Of a DNA stretch of 8,424 nt, positions 1-5,770 are shown one piece after another. This stretch comes from Verrucomicrobia subdivision 6 bacterium BACL9 MAG-120507-bin52 (GTDB taxonomy: Bacteria > Verrucomicrobiota > Verrucomicrobiia > Methylacidiphilales > Verrucolacustridaceae). Each line of letters opens with the position of its first letter. Position 1 is the stretch's first letter. The DNA is taken from the NCBI GenBank assembly GCA_001438005.1, contig LIBO01000032.1:1-8424 (forward strand). The letters are read 5' to 3'. The notes beneath the pieces were generated by a model. That model was not told the DNA's origin, did not search any database, and saw nothing but the letters and a program-made list of their open reading frames with translations. The translations under genes and the position numbers were made by a program.

Positions 1-475
1 GGCCGGTGTAAAGGCAGGTAGCGTTCGCGGCGGAAATTTTCCACGTGGCTTGCTGAAATAGCTCGAAAAGAACGCCGGTGGTCGAGGGGATTTCCGGGAC
101 GATGAGGTTTAATTTTCCGAAGGCAGGGTTGCTGATGTGGTGATCGATGACGATGTCGATCGGCTGAGGCCACGAGAGCGTTTTCTGCCCGAGCCGATCG
201 CGGGTGGAGGTGTCGAGGGCGACGAGGCAGTCGGTTTCGGGAGGGAGTTGGGAGGGAAGATCGAGAACCCGTTCCGACCCAGGGAGAAATTGGTACATGG
301 GGATCATTCCGCCCTCAACGAAAAGGGAGGGTCGTTGGCCTCGGTCCCTCAAAGCGTGACCGAGGGCAAGTAGGCTGCCAAAAGCGTCTCCGTCGGGGCG
401 AATATGGGCGAGAAGGACGGGGTTTTTGGCGGCAGCCAGGCGATCGATAATCTTTTGGGTGAGGGCCTTGTCCAC
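1..475 (-). CDS. nrnA: DHH-family phosphoesterase, NrnA-like oligoribonuclease / pAp phosphatase (partial, N-terminal part)
   Basis: I translated this on the minus strand from a GTG at 475-473; the frame stays open to the window edge, giving 158 codons of a protein usually about 310-340 aa, so the C-terminal half (DHHA1 domain) lies outside. The DHH-domain motifs appear in order: HIRPDGDAFGS at residues 24-34, ALDTS at 86-90 (metal-binding Asp88), the name-giving DHH at 111-113 within IDHHISN, STTGVLFEL at 131-139, and LYTG at 155-158, where a TDTG motif normally follows. The family (NrnA) hydrolyses short oligoribonucleotides and the 3'-phosphate of pAp using Mn2+ in the cytoplasm. An in-frame TAA lies four codons before the GTG, so little upstream extension is possible; the next in-frame ATG (residue 57) would remove the first catalytic motif. 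No Shine-Dalgarno is seen. The gene is divergent from the CPxC gene. Bifunctionality (oligoribonuclease plus pAp phosphatase) is inferred from the family. Confidence 0.9.
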   Translation of the reverse strand, partial: MDKALTQKIIDRLAAAKNPVLLAHIRPDGDAFGSLLALGHALRDRGQRPSLFVEGGMIPMYQFLPGSERVLDLPSQLPPETDCLVALDTSTRDRLGQKTLSWPQPIDIVIDHHISNPAFGKLNLIVPEIPSTTGVLFELFQQATWKISAANATCLYTG

Positions 476-510
476 GATTTGAATTTAGAAAATGGGAGGG
501 GGGAAGTCGA
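476..510 (-). promoter_or_regulatory. Putative leaderless-type promoter of nrnA
   Basis: Read on the minus strand, a -35-like TCGACT (510-505, 4/6 to TTGACA) is followed after 17 nt by a -10-like TAAATT (487-482, 4/6 to TATAAT). Only six bases separate the -10 from the GTG start, so transcription would begin at about the start codon. There is no Shine-Dalgarno in the interval. Each box is weak by itself; the call rests on the spacing and on the same layout at other gene starts in the window. Confidence 0.35.
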
Positions 511-526
511 GCATGGCACGGCCTAC

Positions 527-555
527 TTGCGGTAAGTCCTTGGCGGGAGTAAAGT
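527..555 (+). promoter_or_regulatory. Putative promoter of the CPxC gene (leaderless-type geometry)
   Basis: TTGCGG (527-532, 3/6 to -35) and TAAAGT (550-555, 4/6 to -10) are separated by exactly 17 nt, and TAAAGT ends six bases before the ATG at 562. The alternative reading is a conventional leader with GGGAG (545-549) as Shine-Dalgarno six bases before the in-frame GTG at 556. The two readings predict different starts and 5' ends. Confidence 0.35.
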
Positions 556-561
556 GTGACC

Positions 562-834
562 ATGAAAGTATTTCGAGTTTACCTAGCGGCGGCCCTGCTT
601 TTCGGGGTGGCCGGTTTGGCTTCGGCCGTGGCTTGCCCGAACTGTAAGTACAGTTTCTCGCAGGAGGATGGGGCGGTGGGGTCGAAAATCGTGGCCAAGG
701 ACCTAAATTCAGTCGGATTGGGTTTCGGGTGGAGCGTGCTGTTTATGATGGCGGCGCCGGCCTCAGTCGCGGGTGGATTGGTTTGGCTAGTGGTATCGAA
801 CGGGCGCAACGGCTCTGGCAGCGGGTCGAAGTAA
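562..834 (+). CDS. Small exported CPxC protein with one C-terminal membrane helix (unknown function)
   Basis: A 90-residue protein (92 if the in-frame GTG at 556 is used, which has GGGAG six bases upstream). Residues 1-24 form a signal peptide: Lys/Arg near the start, the hydrophobic stretch LAAALLFGVAGLA, then ASAVA. Right after the likely cleavage site comes Cys25-Pro-Asn-Cys28, so both cysteines would sit at the outer face of the inner membrane. A hydrophilic stretch (30-50) leads to a membrane helix at about 55-79, containing FGWSVLFMMAAP, and a short Gly/Ser-rich tail. I recall similar short proteins, signal peptide then CPxCK then an xxSIxFMMxxP helix, from planctomycete and verrucomicrobial genomes, sometimes near cytochrome oxidase genes, but I know of no assigned function. 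A CPxC pair could be redox-active or bind metal; that is inference. The YhaM-like gene follows after 22 nt, so co-transcription is likely. Confidence 0.75.
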   Translation: MKVFRVYLAAALLFGVAGLASAVACPNCKYSFSQEDGAVGSKIVAKDLNSVGLGFGWSVLFMMAAPASVAGGLVWLVVSNGRNGSGSGSK

Positions 835-856
835 TTCGTCGCCTCGGGGCCGGCCT

Positions 857-1876
857 ATGACCCTGCGAGAGTTTGCGAAATTAACGGGCCCGGCCAAAGG
901 GGCGGTGCGGGCTCAGCTCGTCGCACGAAAAGAGCAGACGGCGCGAAATGGAAAACCTTTTCTGCGGGTGGAGTTAGCGGATGAAACGGAGCGGTTGGGG
1001 TTGAATATGTTTTCCGGTTCGAGCGCGTATGAGTATTTCCAATCGGCCGAGGTGGGAGAGTGCCTGGAGCTGACGGGGGTCTTTGGGCCGAGCGACTACG
1101 GTCCAAACGTGGAGAGTCCATCGGCGAGGGGATTGAAGCCGAACGAGGTGGAGGCCTTTTTTGACGGGGGGGAAGAGAGGAAAGCGCAAATTCAGAAAGC
1201 GTGGGACAGCTGTCTGCAGTGGTCGGGGGAGATGCACGATCCTAGGCTGCGTTGGGTCTGTCAGAGGGCTTTGCAAAAGTATGCGGAGAAGTGGAGGCGG
1301 GCGGCCGCGGCCAGAAAAAATCATCACGCGAGACGGGGAGGATTGATGGATCACACCACGCAGATGTGGCGGGTGGCGCGGGCTTTGGCCCCGCTGTATC
1401 CGGAGGTGGATGGAGATCTTTTGTGTGCGGGGGTGCTGTTTCACGATATCGGAAAACTTTGGGAGAATGATACGGGGGAGAGAGGGTTTGGATCGGTGCC
1501 GAGTCGGCGAGGGGAGATGATTGGGCACATTTCTTTGGGGGTGGAGGTGGCGAACGCATTGTGGCGGGAGGGGGAGTTGGCCGAGGGGAAAGCGTGGGCG
1601 GAGTTGAAACCCGCTTCGGAGGAGTTACGGGATCATCTTTTGCATCTGATTGCGTCCCACCATGGGACGAAGGAGTTTGGCTCTCCCGTCGCACCGAAGA
1701 CGCCCGAGGCATTTCTGTTGCACCATATCGACAACATCGACGCGAAGATGGAGATGTTGCGGTTAAGCTACGCGCGGGGGAAGGAGGAGGGGACGGGGTT
1801 ATTGGAGGCGCACCGACCTCTGGAGGGGCCGTTGCCCTGGCCGATCAGTGGGAGGGTCATCGGCCCAGGAGAGTGA
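857..1876 (+). CDS. yhaM: YhaM-like 3'-5' exoribonuclease: OB-fold plus HD domain
   Basis: A 339-aa cytoplasmic protein close in length to YhaM/Cbf1 (about 314 aa). Residues about 10-90 look like the N-terminal OB-fold nucleic-acid-binding domain (GAVRAQLVARKEQTARNGKP). A metal-dependent HD phosphohydrolase domain follows: NHHARRGGLMDHT (155-167, metal ligand His166), the HD pair in FHDIGK (His196-Asp197), His224 in MIGHISLG, His268-His269 in ASHHGTKEFGSPV, and HHIDNIDAKMEML (289-301, Asp295), the hallmark C-terminal motif of this subfamily. YhaM proteins degrade RNA, and in some species ssDNA, from the 3' end with Mn2+ or Co2+. All HD ligands are present, so it should be active. The ATG at 857 lies 22 nt after the CPxC gene; the only purine-rich element before it is CGGGG, a weak Shine-Dalgarno. 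A C-terminal tail from about 320 is less conserved. Gene symbol is by family resemblance; some genomes annotate only an HD-domain protein. Confidence 0.9.
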   Translation: MTLREFAKLTGPAKGAVRAQLVARKEQTARNGKPFLRVELADETERLGLNMFSGSSAYEYFQSAEVGECLELTGVFGPSDYGPNVESPSARGLKPNEVEAFFDGGEERKAQIQKAWDSCLQWSGEMHDPRLRWVCQRALQKYAEKWRRAAAARKNHHARRGGLMDHTTQMWRVARALAPLYPEVDGDLLCAGVLFHDIGKLWENDTGERGFGSVPSRRGEMIGHISLGVEVANALWREGELAEGKAWAELKPASEELRDHLLHLIASHHGTKEFGSPVAPKTPEAFLLHHIDNIDAKMEMLRLSYARGKEEGTGLLEAHRPLEGPLPWPISGRVIGPGE

Positions 1877-1893
1877 TGTTTGATGATTACAAT

Positions 1894-1922
1894 TTGACAT
1901 CTGATGCATAAAGTGATACCAA
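1894..1922 (+). promoter_or_regulatory. Putative vapBC promoter and operator region
   Basis: A perfect -35 consensus TTGACA (1894-1899) is followed after exactly 17 nt by TACCAA (1917-1922, 3/6 to TATAAT) carrying an extended -10 TG at 1914-1915. The hexamer ends six bases before the vapB ATG. The surrounding bases repeat TGATG at 1874, 1881 and 1902 and TGATA at 1914, and GATG(1882... region)/CATC arms flank the AATT at the centre of 1882-1901. Ribbon-helix-helix antitoxins commonly autoregulate by binding short repeats at this position, so an operator here is plausible but unproven. Confidence 0.45.
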
Positions 1923-1928
1923 GCAGGG

Positions 1929-2168
1929 ATGAGGACAACTTTAGATTTGGCGAAGCCGGTTTTGGAGGAGTTGAAGGCATGGCAGAAGAGAGAGGGAAGA
2001 ACTTTGGGGGAGTTGGCGTCGCAACTTTTGGCGGAGGGGTTGAGGGCGAAAAAAAAGAGTGGAGTGCGGGAGGACGGGCCTCGGCTGCAGTGGCGGAGTC
2101 AGCCGATGGGGGCGAAAATTAATCTGCACGACAAGGATGCGGTTTTTCGGGCGATGGGGGAGGGATGA
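1929..2168 (+). CDS. vapB: VapB-type antitoxin, ribbon-helix-helix
   Basis: A 79-aa protein with the layout of a type II antitoxin. The N-terminus MRTTLDLAKPVLEELKAW is the RHH beta-strand (TTLDL) plus first helix, followed by EGRTLGELASQLLAEGL (residues 22-38) as the second helix, which together dimerise and bind the operator. A basic linker RAKKKSG (39-45) leads to a C-terminal toxin-binding stretch ending INLHDKDAVFRAMGEG (64-79), a recurring form (DL.DKDAVWRAL) in VapB proteins. It should neutralise the adjacent VapC and repress its own promoter. The ATG at 1929 is chosen because it begins the RHH strand; GCAGGG abuts the ATG, too close for a normal Shine-Dalgarno. The last four bases ATGA are shared with the vapC start. 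A run of eight A residues at 2049-2056 falls in the basic linker. An overlapping frame starting at 1904 is a Gly-rich shadow. Confidence 0.85.
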   Translation: MRTTLDLAKPVLEELKAWQKREGRTLGELASQLLAEGLRAKKKSGVREDGPRLQWRSQPMGAKINLHDKDAVFRAMGEG

Positions 2169-2602
2169 GCTATTCGGTGGATGTGAATCTTCTGGTCTTT
2201 GCCTCCAATGAAGGTTCGCCTGAACAGAGGGCAGCAAAAAAATTTTTAGGGGAGCGAGAGGAGGATCCGGACCTCTTTTGCCTGACTTGGTTGGTGCTCT
2301 GTGGGTACCAAAGGATTGTGACGCATCCCTCCATTTTTCGTCATCCTCTCGATCCGAGAAAAGCTTGGGCCAATGTGAGGGACCTTCTCGCCTGGCCGCG
2401 GGTGCGGGTGATTGGGGAGGAGGAGAGTTTTGCGGAAGATTTCGCGAGAATGACGGAAAAGATGGCTTTGCGAGGGAATGGGGTTTCGGATGCGCATCTG
2501 GCCACGATTTTGCGGCAGCACGGGGTGAATCGAATTTATAGTGCGGACACCGATTTTCGGAAGTACTCGTTTTTGGAGGTGATCAATCCGTTGGAATCAT
2601 GA
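2165..2602 (+). CDS. vapC: VapC-type PIN-domain toxin ribonuclease
   Basis: A 145-aa PIN-domain protein, usual VapC length. Asp6 in SVDVNLLVFASN is the first metal ligand. FCLTWLVLCGYQRIVTHPSIF (split here at 38-58) is typical of the TIGR00028-like PIN subgroup. The third and fourth acidic positions are Asp109 in GVSDAHLATIL and Asp128/Asp130 in IYSADTDFRKY. VapC toxins are Mg2+-dependent endoribonucleases, often cutting tRNA or rRNA; the target cannot be read from sequence. The second conserved acidic residue, often Glu in the second motif, appears as Gly47 (LCGYQR), which I believe is common in this subgroup. The start ATG overlaps the vapB stop by four bases, so translation is probably coupled, and the purine run GGGGGAGGG lies directly before it. 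The stop overlaps the ATG of the SOUL gene. An intact, apparently functional TA pair. Confidence 0.88.
   Translation: MSYSVDVNLLVFASNEGSPEQRAAKKFLGEREEDPDLFCLTWLVLCGYQRIVTHPSIFRHPLDPRKAWANVRDLLAWPRVRVIGEEESFAEDFARMTEKMALRGNGVSDAHLATILRQHGVNRIYSADTDFRKYSFLEVINPLES
2575..2584 (+). promoter_or_regulatory. Anti-SD-complementary stretch upstream of the SOUL gene
   Basis: GGAGGTGATC is complementary over ten bases to the usual 3' end of bacterial 16S rRNA. It lies inside the 3' end of vapC (encoding LEVI). The last G of GGAGG is 19 nt from the ATG at 2599, well beyond the normal 5-9 nt, so it cannot act in the standard way. It could hold ribosomes near the vapC stop/SOUL start overlap, or be a coding coincidence. 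Confidence 0.3.
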
Positions 2603-3162
2603 GATTGGCGATGATCACTTTTGGGTTTCTGCTGGTGGCGCAGACTGTGAGAGCGTATGAATCGGCCTATCCGATGACGGAGGTGGGGGTGTGTGAGATC
2701 AAGACACTGCCGGCGGGGGTGGTGTTGCGGGCGAGGTCGGAGAAGGAGTATTTTCGGGAGAACAACGGTCTCTTTCGCAAACTATTTGAAGCGATTCAGC
2801 AGAATCAGGTGCCGATGACGACGCCGGTGGAGGCGGGGATCCGGCCAGGGACGATGGTGTTTTATCTCGATCCAAAGTCAGCCGAGAGATCGGATTTACG
2901 CTTGGGGGGTGGAGTAGAGAGGTTGGAGAGGAAGGAGAGAGTGGTGGCTTCGGTGGGAATTCGGGGTGGATATTCGAAGGAGAGTTTTGCGGAGAATTCG
3001 GAAACAATCGAAAAGTGGCTGAAGGAGCAAGCGGGGTGGAGGCGGGTGGGGGAACCTTACGCGGTGTATTGGAATAGTCCTTTTGTCATCTGGTTTTTGA
3101 AAAGGTCGGAGGTACACCTCCCGGTGGAAAAGGTGGAGCTGGATTCGACACAACAGAGGTAA
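2599..3162 (+). CDS. SOUL/HEBP-family heme-binding protein, exported
   Basis: A 187-aa protein. Residues 1-19 (MRLAMITFGFLLVAQTVRA) are a signal peptide with an AxA-like cleavage site before Tyr20. The mature part fits the SOUL domain: YESAYPMTEVGVCEIKTLPA, the strongly conserved NQVPMTTPVE (69-78), GTMVFYL (84-90), RGGYSKESFAEN (122-133) and the C-terminal YAVYWNSPFVIWFLKRSEV (154-172) with LPV. SOUL proteins bind heme or porphyrins in eukaryotes; bacterial exported members are common but their ligand is mostly unknown. No obvious heme-ligating His motif stands out, so heme binding is inferred from family only. The ATG overlaps the vapC stop (ATGA), which makes it the third cistron of the toxin-antitoxin transcript unless an internal promoter exists. 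Met5 is an alternative start but would shorten the signal peptide. Domain assignment is firm; function is not. Confidence 0.85.
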   Translation: MRLAMITFGFLLVAQTVRAYESAYPMTEVGVCEIKTLPAGVVLRARSEKEYFRENNGLFRKLFEAIQQNQVPMTTPVEAGIRPGTMVFYLDPKSAERSDLRLGGGVERLERKERVVASVGIRGGYSKESFAENSETIEKWLKEQAGWRRVGEPYAVYWNSPFVIWFLKRSEVHLPVEKVELDSTQQR

Positions 3163-3265
3163 TTTGGCATCCCAAAACTCTGCCGAGCAGCCTTTCAGCG
3201 CGGTCGGGAAAATTTTTTAAAAAAAGAGCGAACCCTTTTGGGTTTTGGGTAGTTTCATCTATAGG
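3163..3265 (+). other. Intergenic region between the SOUL gene and the YHYH cassette
   Basis: This 103-nt gap probably separates two transcription units. Just after the SOUL stop there is a small TTTGG/CCAAA hairpin (3163-3176) with no T-run. In the middle is an A/T tract (about 3211-3225) that could be an UP-element or a curved-DNA segment. A 5-bp AACCC-TTTT-GGGTT hairpin sits at 3231-3244; reading on the minus strand it would be followed by a T-run, but no minus gene needs it. I see no convincing -35/-10 pair and no well-placed Shine-Dalgarno before the ATG at 3266. Confidence 0.4.
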
Positions 3266-4399
3266 ATGAAGTTCCTATTGTCGCGGTTAGTCCAAGTAGG
3301 GCTTCTTTTGCCTTTGGGGGGTAGTCTTCTGGCTCACCCTGGGCATGAGGAGGAGGTGAGCACAGCGGCGGGTGGGGCGGCTGGTTTGCCTGCCCCTCAG
3401 GTGAGCATTACGGAAGAGGGCGGATATCGGGTGATCAAGGCCAACGGGGTGCCGAACCACGAGATGGGTCAATTTCCTGGTCCCAGATGTCCGAACGTGG
3501 CTTCGGCACAGAGTTACACTTTCCGCATGCCCCTTCATCCGAAAACCAATGCAACTTTTACCAAGCTGAAGCAGCAACCGATTGGGGTGGCCATAAATGG
3601 TGTGCCCATCGATCCGGGAACGGCGGAGTATTGGAAGAACGACCGAACTTCAGGCTGGCACATCGAGGCCATTGGCGGAGGTAAGAGTCTTGGGTTGGAT
3701 CGAAACCATGCTCACGTGCAGCGCAACGGGGCGTATCACTACCACGGAATTCCCACAGGTCTCCTTTCTACCCTGAGCGGGAATGGGGATCCGAAACTGA
3801 TCGGGTATGCGGCGGATGGATTTCCGATTTATGCCCAAACCTCCGAAAACCGATCCAGCTACCAATTAAAAAAAGGATCGCGACCTTCGGGCACGTCCGG
3901 TCCGGGTGGGACTTATGACGGAACGTATGAGGCAGATTATGAATTTGCTCAAGGTTCGGGGGATCTGGACGAGGCCAATGGGAAAACGGGGGTGACCTCG
4001 GAATACCCAGAGGGGACGTACTACTATGTGGCCACGGCAGAATTTCCTTTTTATCCGCGAATGATGAAGGGAACGCCGGATGCGAGTTTTCGGCGAGGCC
4101 CGCTTGGAGGAGGTCCTGGTGGGGGCAGTCCGATGAAGGGGGCGGGTGGCGCTGGGGGACAACAGGGGGCGAAATCTGGAGGCACGGGCCAGTCGAGCCG
4201 AGGAGGGCCGATCCAGAGATTTGATAAAAATGGAGATGGAAAGATTTCGATGGAGGAGGCACCTCCGCCGATGAAGACCAACTTTGCCCAGCATGACACC
4301 AATGGAGATGGGTTGATCGATTCGGAAGAGGCGAAGTCCCTGCCAACTCCGGGAAGGCAGGGAGGTGGACCTGGGGGCGGGGGTCAACCTGCGCAGTGA
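3266..4399 (+). CDS. Secreted YHYH-domain protein with two C-terminal EF-hands
   Basis: A 377-aa protein read from the ATG at 3266, because MKFLLSRLVQVGLLLPLGGS is a clean signal peptide (cleavage near Ala23, then HPGHEEE); an in-frame TTG 21 nt upstream would add a spurious prefix. Residues about 60-265 form the YHYH domain: IGVAINGVPIDPGTAEYW (106-123), LGLDRNHAHVQRNGAYHYHG (YHYH at 157-160), IGYAADGFPIYA (179-190), YDGTYEADYEFAQGSGDLDE (217-236) and EGTYYYVATAEFPFYPR (249-265). A Gly-rich linker (278-314) leads to two canonical EF-hand loops, DKNGDGKISMEE (320-331) and DTNGDGLIDSEE (344-355), then a Gly/Pro-rich tail. The YHYH family occurs widely in marine and PVC bacteria and has no established activity that I know of. 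The His-rich core suggests metal binding, and the loops suggest Ca2+ binding; both are inference. Its TGA is shared with the GTG start of the next gene. Confidence 0.85.
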   Translation: MKFLLSRLVQVGLLLPLGGSLLAHPGHEEEVSTAAGGAAGLPAPQVSITEEGGYRVIKANGVPNHEMGQFPGPRCPNVASAQSYTFRMPLHPKTNATFTKLKQQPIGVAINGVPIDPGTAEYWKNDRTSGWHIEAIGGGKSLGLDRNHAHVQRNGAYHYHGIPTGLLSTLSGNGDPKLIGYAADGFPIYAQTSENRSSYQLKKGSRPSGTSGPGGTYDGTYEADYEFAQGSGDLDEANGKTGVTSEYPEGTYYYVATAEFPFYPRMMKGTPDASFRRGPLGGGPGGGSPMKGAGGAGGQQGAKSGGTGQSSRGGPIQRFDKNGDGKISMEEAPPPMKTNFAQHDTNGDGLIDSEEAKSLPTPGRQGGGPGGGGQPAQ

Positions 4400-5742
4400 G
4401 GGTTTTTTGGTTTATTCTTCTCCTTGATTTGGGTTGGGTGGGGCTGGTTTCCGCGCATCGGATCGAAAATGTGGATTATCAGGCGATGAAAAAGAAGGCT
4501 TCGGCGCAGAGAGGCTCCGTGCCAAAAAGTGCCGAACCTTTTCTCAAGTTTCCCGAGACGGCTCTGGTGGATTGGGATGAAAAGTATCTCTACCTAGGGT
4601 CGGAGGGTCTGCCCGATCATCCGATGATGATCGGCATCACGGCCTGGCAACAGCAGGTGCCGCTGCCTCAATCCTATTATTTGGGAAATGCTTGGTCGAT
4701 TCCGCTGCAGCCAGTTCCGGCCAAAGTTGGGCTGTCGGCCAAGACGAACTTTTTTAGGGGGGCGATTGCTCTGGCAGCGAATGGGATTCCGATTTTCAAT
4801 CCGATCAAGAACGATGGAAGGACGGATACCTATTTGGCGGGGGAGCTGGATGAGTACGGAGGGCACTGCGGTCGAGCGGATGATTATCACTACCACGTCG
4901 CTCCTTGGCATCTGGCCGAAAGACTGGGGCCGAACTTGCCTTTGGCTTATGCCTTGGATGGATATCCCATCTATGGGTTGACTGAGCCAGATGGAGGAAG
5001 TTTGGCCGGTCTAGACTCTTTTCACGGTCACACGAATACGGCGGGTGAGTATCACTATCACGCCAGTAAAAGTTACCCCTATATCAATGGGGGATTTCAC
5101 GGAGAGGTATCGATCGGTGGTGGGCAAGTGGAGCCTCAGCCCAGGGCCAACCCCGTGCGGGAAGCAGGGAAGCCTTTGCCGGGAGCCAAGATTACGGGCT
5201 TTGAAATGTCGGCGGATAAGAAAAAATATCAGCTGGAATACGTGCAAAACGGAAAGAAAGGGAGTGTGAGCTATAAGATTCTTTCCGGCGGAGATGTTCA
5301 TTTCACCTTCAAAAATCCGGATGGAACGACATCCGAATCGAGCGGAAAGCAGGGGCGCAAAGGTGGGGGTGGGAACCGGCCGCCACCGCCGAACGGGAAT
5401 CAGCGACCGGGAGGGCCGCCGGTGGAGGCGAACGGTCAACCCCGGAAGCCATGGATCGAAAATCATCTCAAGGAGATGGATCGGGATCAGGATGGAAAAT
5501 TAAGCCGAGAGGAGATGATGCTGGAGGTGAGTAAGACTTTCAGAGGCTACGACGCGGATCGAGATGGGAACATTCGTCAGGGGGAGGCGAACGGACCAGG
5601 GGTGCGGTCATCCATGGCTGGATTTGTGAAACAGCATTTTTCCGAGGTCGATGGGAATAGCGACGGATCAATTTCTTTGGAGGAGCTGAAGGCGGTCGCG
5701 ATGAAAATGTGGCAGAAGTATTCGCAGGGGGTGGGCTTTTGA
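4396..5742 (+). CDS. Secreted YHYH-domain protein with two YHYH motifs and three EF-hands
   Basis: A 448-aa protein starting at GTG 4396, overlapping the previous stop by GTGA; the GTG begins a signal peptide (MRVFWFILLLDLGWVGLVSA, cleavage before His21), so this start fits. The YHYH domain covers about 60-235: IALAANGIPIFNPIKNDGR (124-142), HCGRADDYHYHVAP (157-170, first YHYH 164-167), LAYALDGYPIYG (183-194), and HTNTAGEYHYHAS (212-224, second YHYH 219-222). A small beta-rich segment (about 262-310) and a Gly/Pro-rich linker (322-345) precede three EF-hand loops at 362-373 (DRDQDGKLSREE), 386-397 (DADRDGNIRQGE) and 419-430 (DGNSDGSISLEE). It resembles the preceding gene in architecture but not closely in sequence, so they are old paralogues, not a recent duplication. 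Function unknown; extracellular Ca2+ binding is likely from the intact loops. The sulfatase follows after 28 nt. Confidence 0.85.
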   Translation: MRVFWFILLLDLGWVGLVSAHRIENVDYQAMKKKASAQRGSVPKSAEPFLKFPETALVDWDEKYLYLGSEGLPDHPMMIGITAWQQQVPLPQSYYLGNAWSIPLQPVPAKVGLSAKTNFFRGAIALAANGIPIFNPIKNDGRTDTYLAGELDEYGGHCGRADDYHYHVAPWHLAERLGPNLPLAYALDGYPIYGLTEPDGGSLAGLDSFHGHTNTAGEYHYHASKSYPYINGGFHGEVSIGGGQVEPQPRANPVREAGKPLPGAKITGFEMSADKKKYQLEYVQNGKKGSVSYKILSGGDVHFTFKNPDGTTSESSGKQGRKGGGGNRPPPPNGNQRPGGPPVEANGQPRKPWIENHLKEMDRDQDGKLSREEMMLEVSKTFRGYDADRDGNIRQGEANGPGVRSSMAGFVKQHFSEVDGNSDGSISLEELKAVAMKMWQKYSQGVGF

Positions 5743-5761
5743 TTTACCCACTCCCGCCCCC

Positions 5762-5766
5762 AGGAA
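5762..5766 (+). promoter_or_regulatory. Shine-Dalgarno of the sulfatase gene
   Basis: AGGAA ends four bases before the ATG at 5771 (AGGAAATCG-ATG). It is the most conventional ribosome binding site in the window. It fixes this start, shows that the organism uses SD-led initiation inside operons, and contrasts with the SD-poor starts at the heads of transcription units. Confidence 0.6.
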
Positions 5767-5770
5767 ATCG

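Noticed and set aside
137..563. Small open frames on both strands over nrnA
   Set aside because: The minus-strand frame from GTG 475 contains all DHH motifs in order, so the others are shadows.
974..1528. A 184-codon open frame on the minus strand inside the YhaM-like gene
   Set aside because: The translation is Pro/Arg/His-rich with no domain, while the opposite strand carries complete HD motifs. It is a by-product of the G-rich coding strand.
1904..2122. Overlapping plus-strand frame starting just before vapB
   Set aside because: It is a Gly-rich shadow of vapB; the 1929 frame shows RHH and toxin-binding segments and overlaps vapC by ATGA.
3231..3244. AACCC-TTTT-GGGTT hairpin as terminator of the SOUL operon
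   Set aside because: The stem is only 5 bp and has no T-run on the plus strand; the T-run lies on the minus-strand side, where no gene ends.
3245..3265. TTG upstream of the first YHYH gene as start codon
   Set aside because: It would put seven residues before a standard signal peptide beginning at ATG 3266, and no Shine-Dalgarno precedes it.
3260..3265. TATAGG as the -10 box of the first YHYH gene
   Set aside because: It abuts the ATG, so transcription would start inside the coding sequence, and there is no good -35 at the right distance.
3768..4387. Two minus-strand open frames (192 and 173 codons) opposite the first YHYH gene
   Set aside because: They have Ser/Pro/Arg-rich composition and overlap each other and a well-supported gene with signal peptide and EF-hands.
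3266..5742. Recent tandem duplication of the two YHYH genes
   Set aside because: Apart from short shared motifs (NGxPI, DGxPIY, YHYH, EF loops) the sequences, lengths and EF-hand counts differ too much; they are diverged paralogues.
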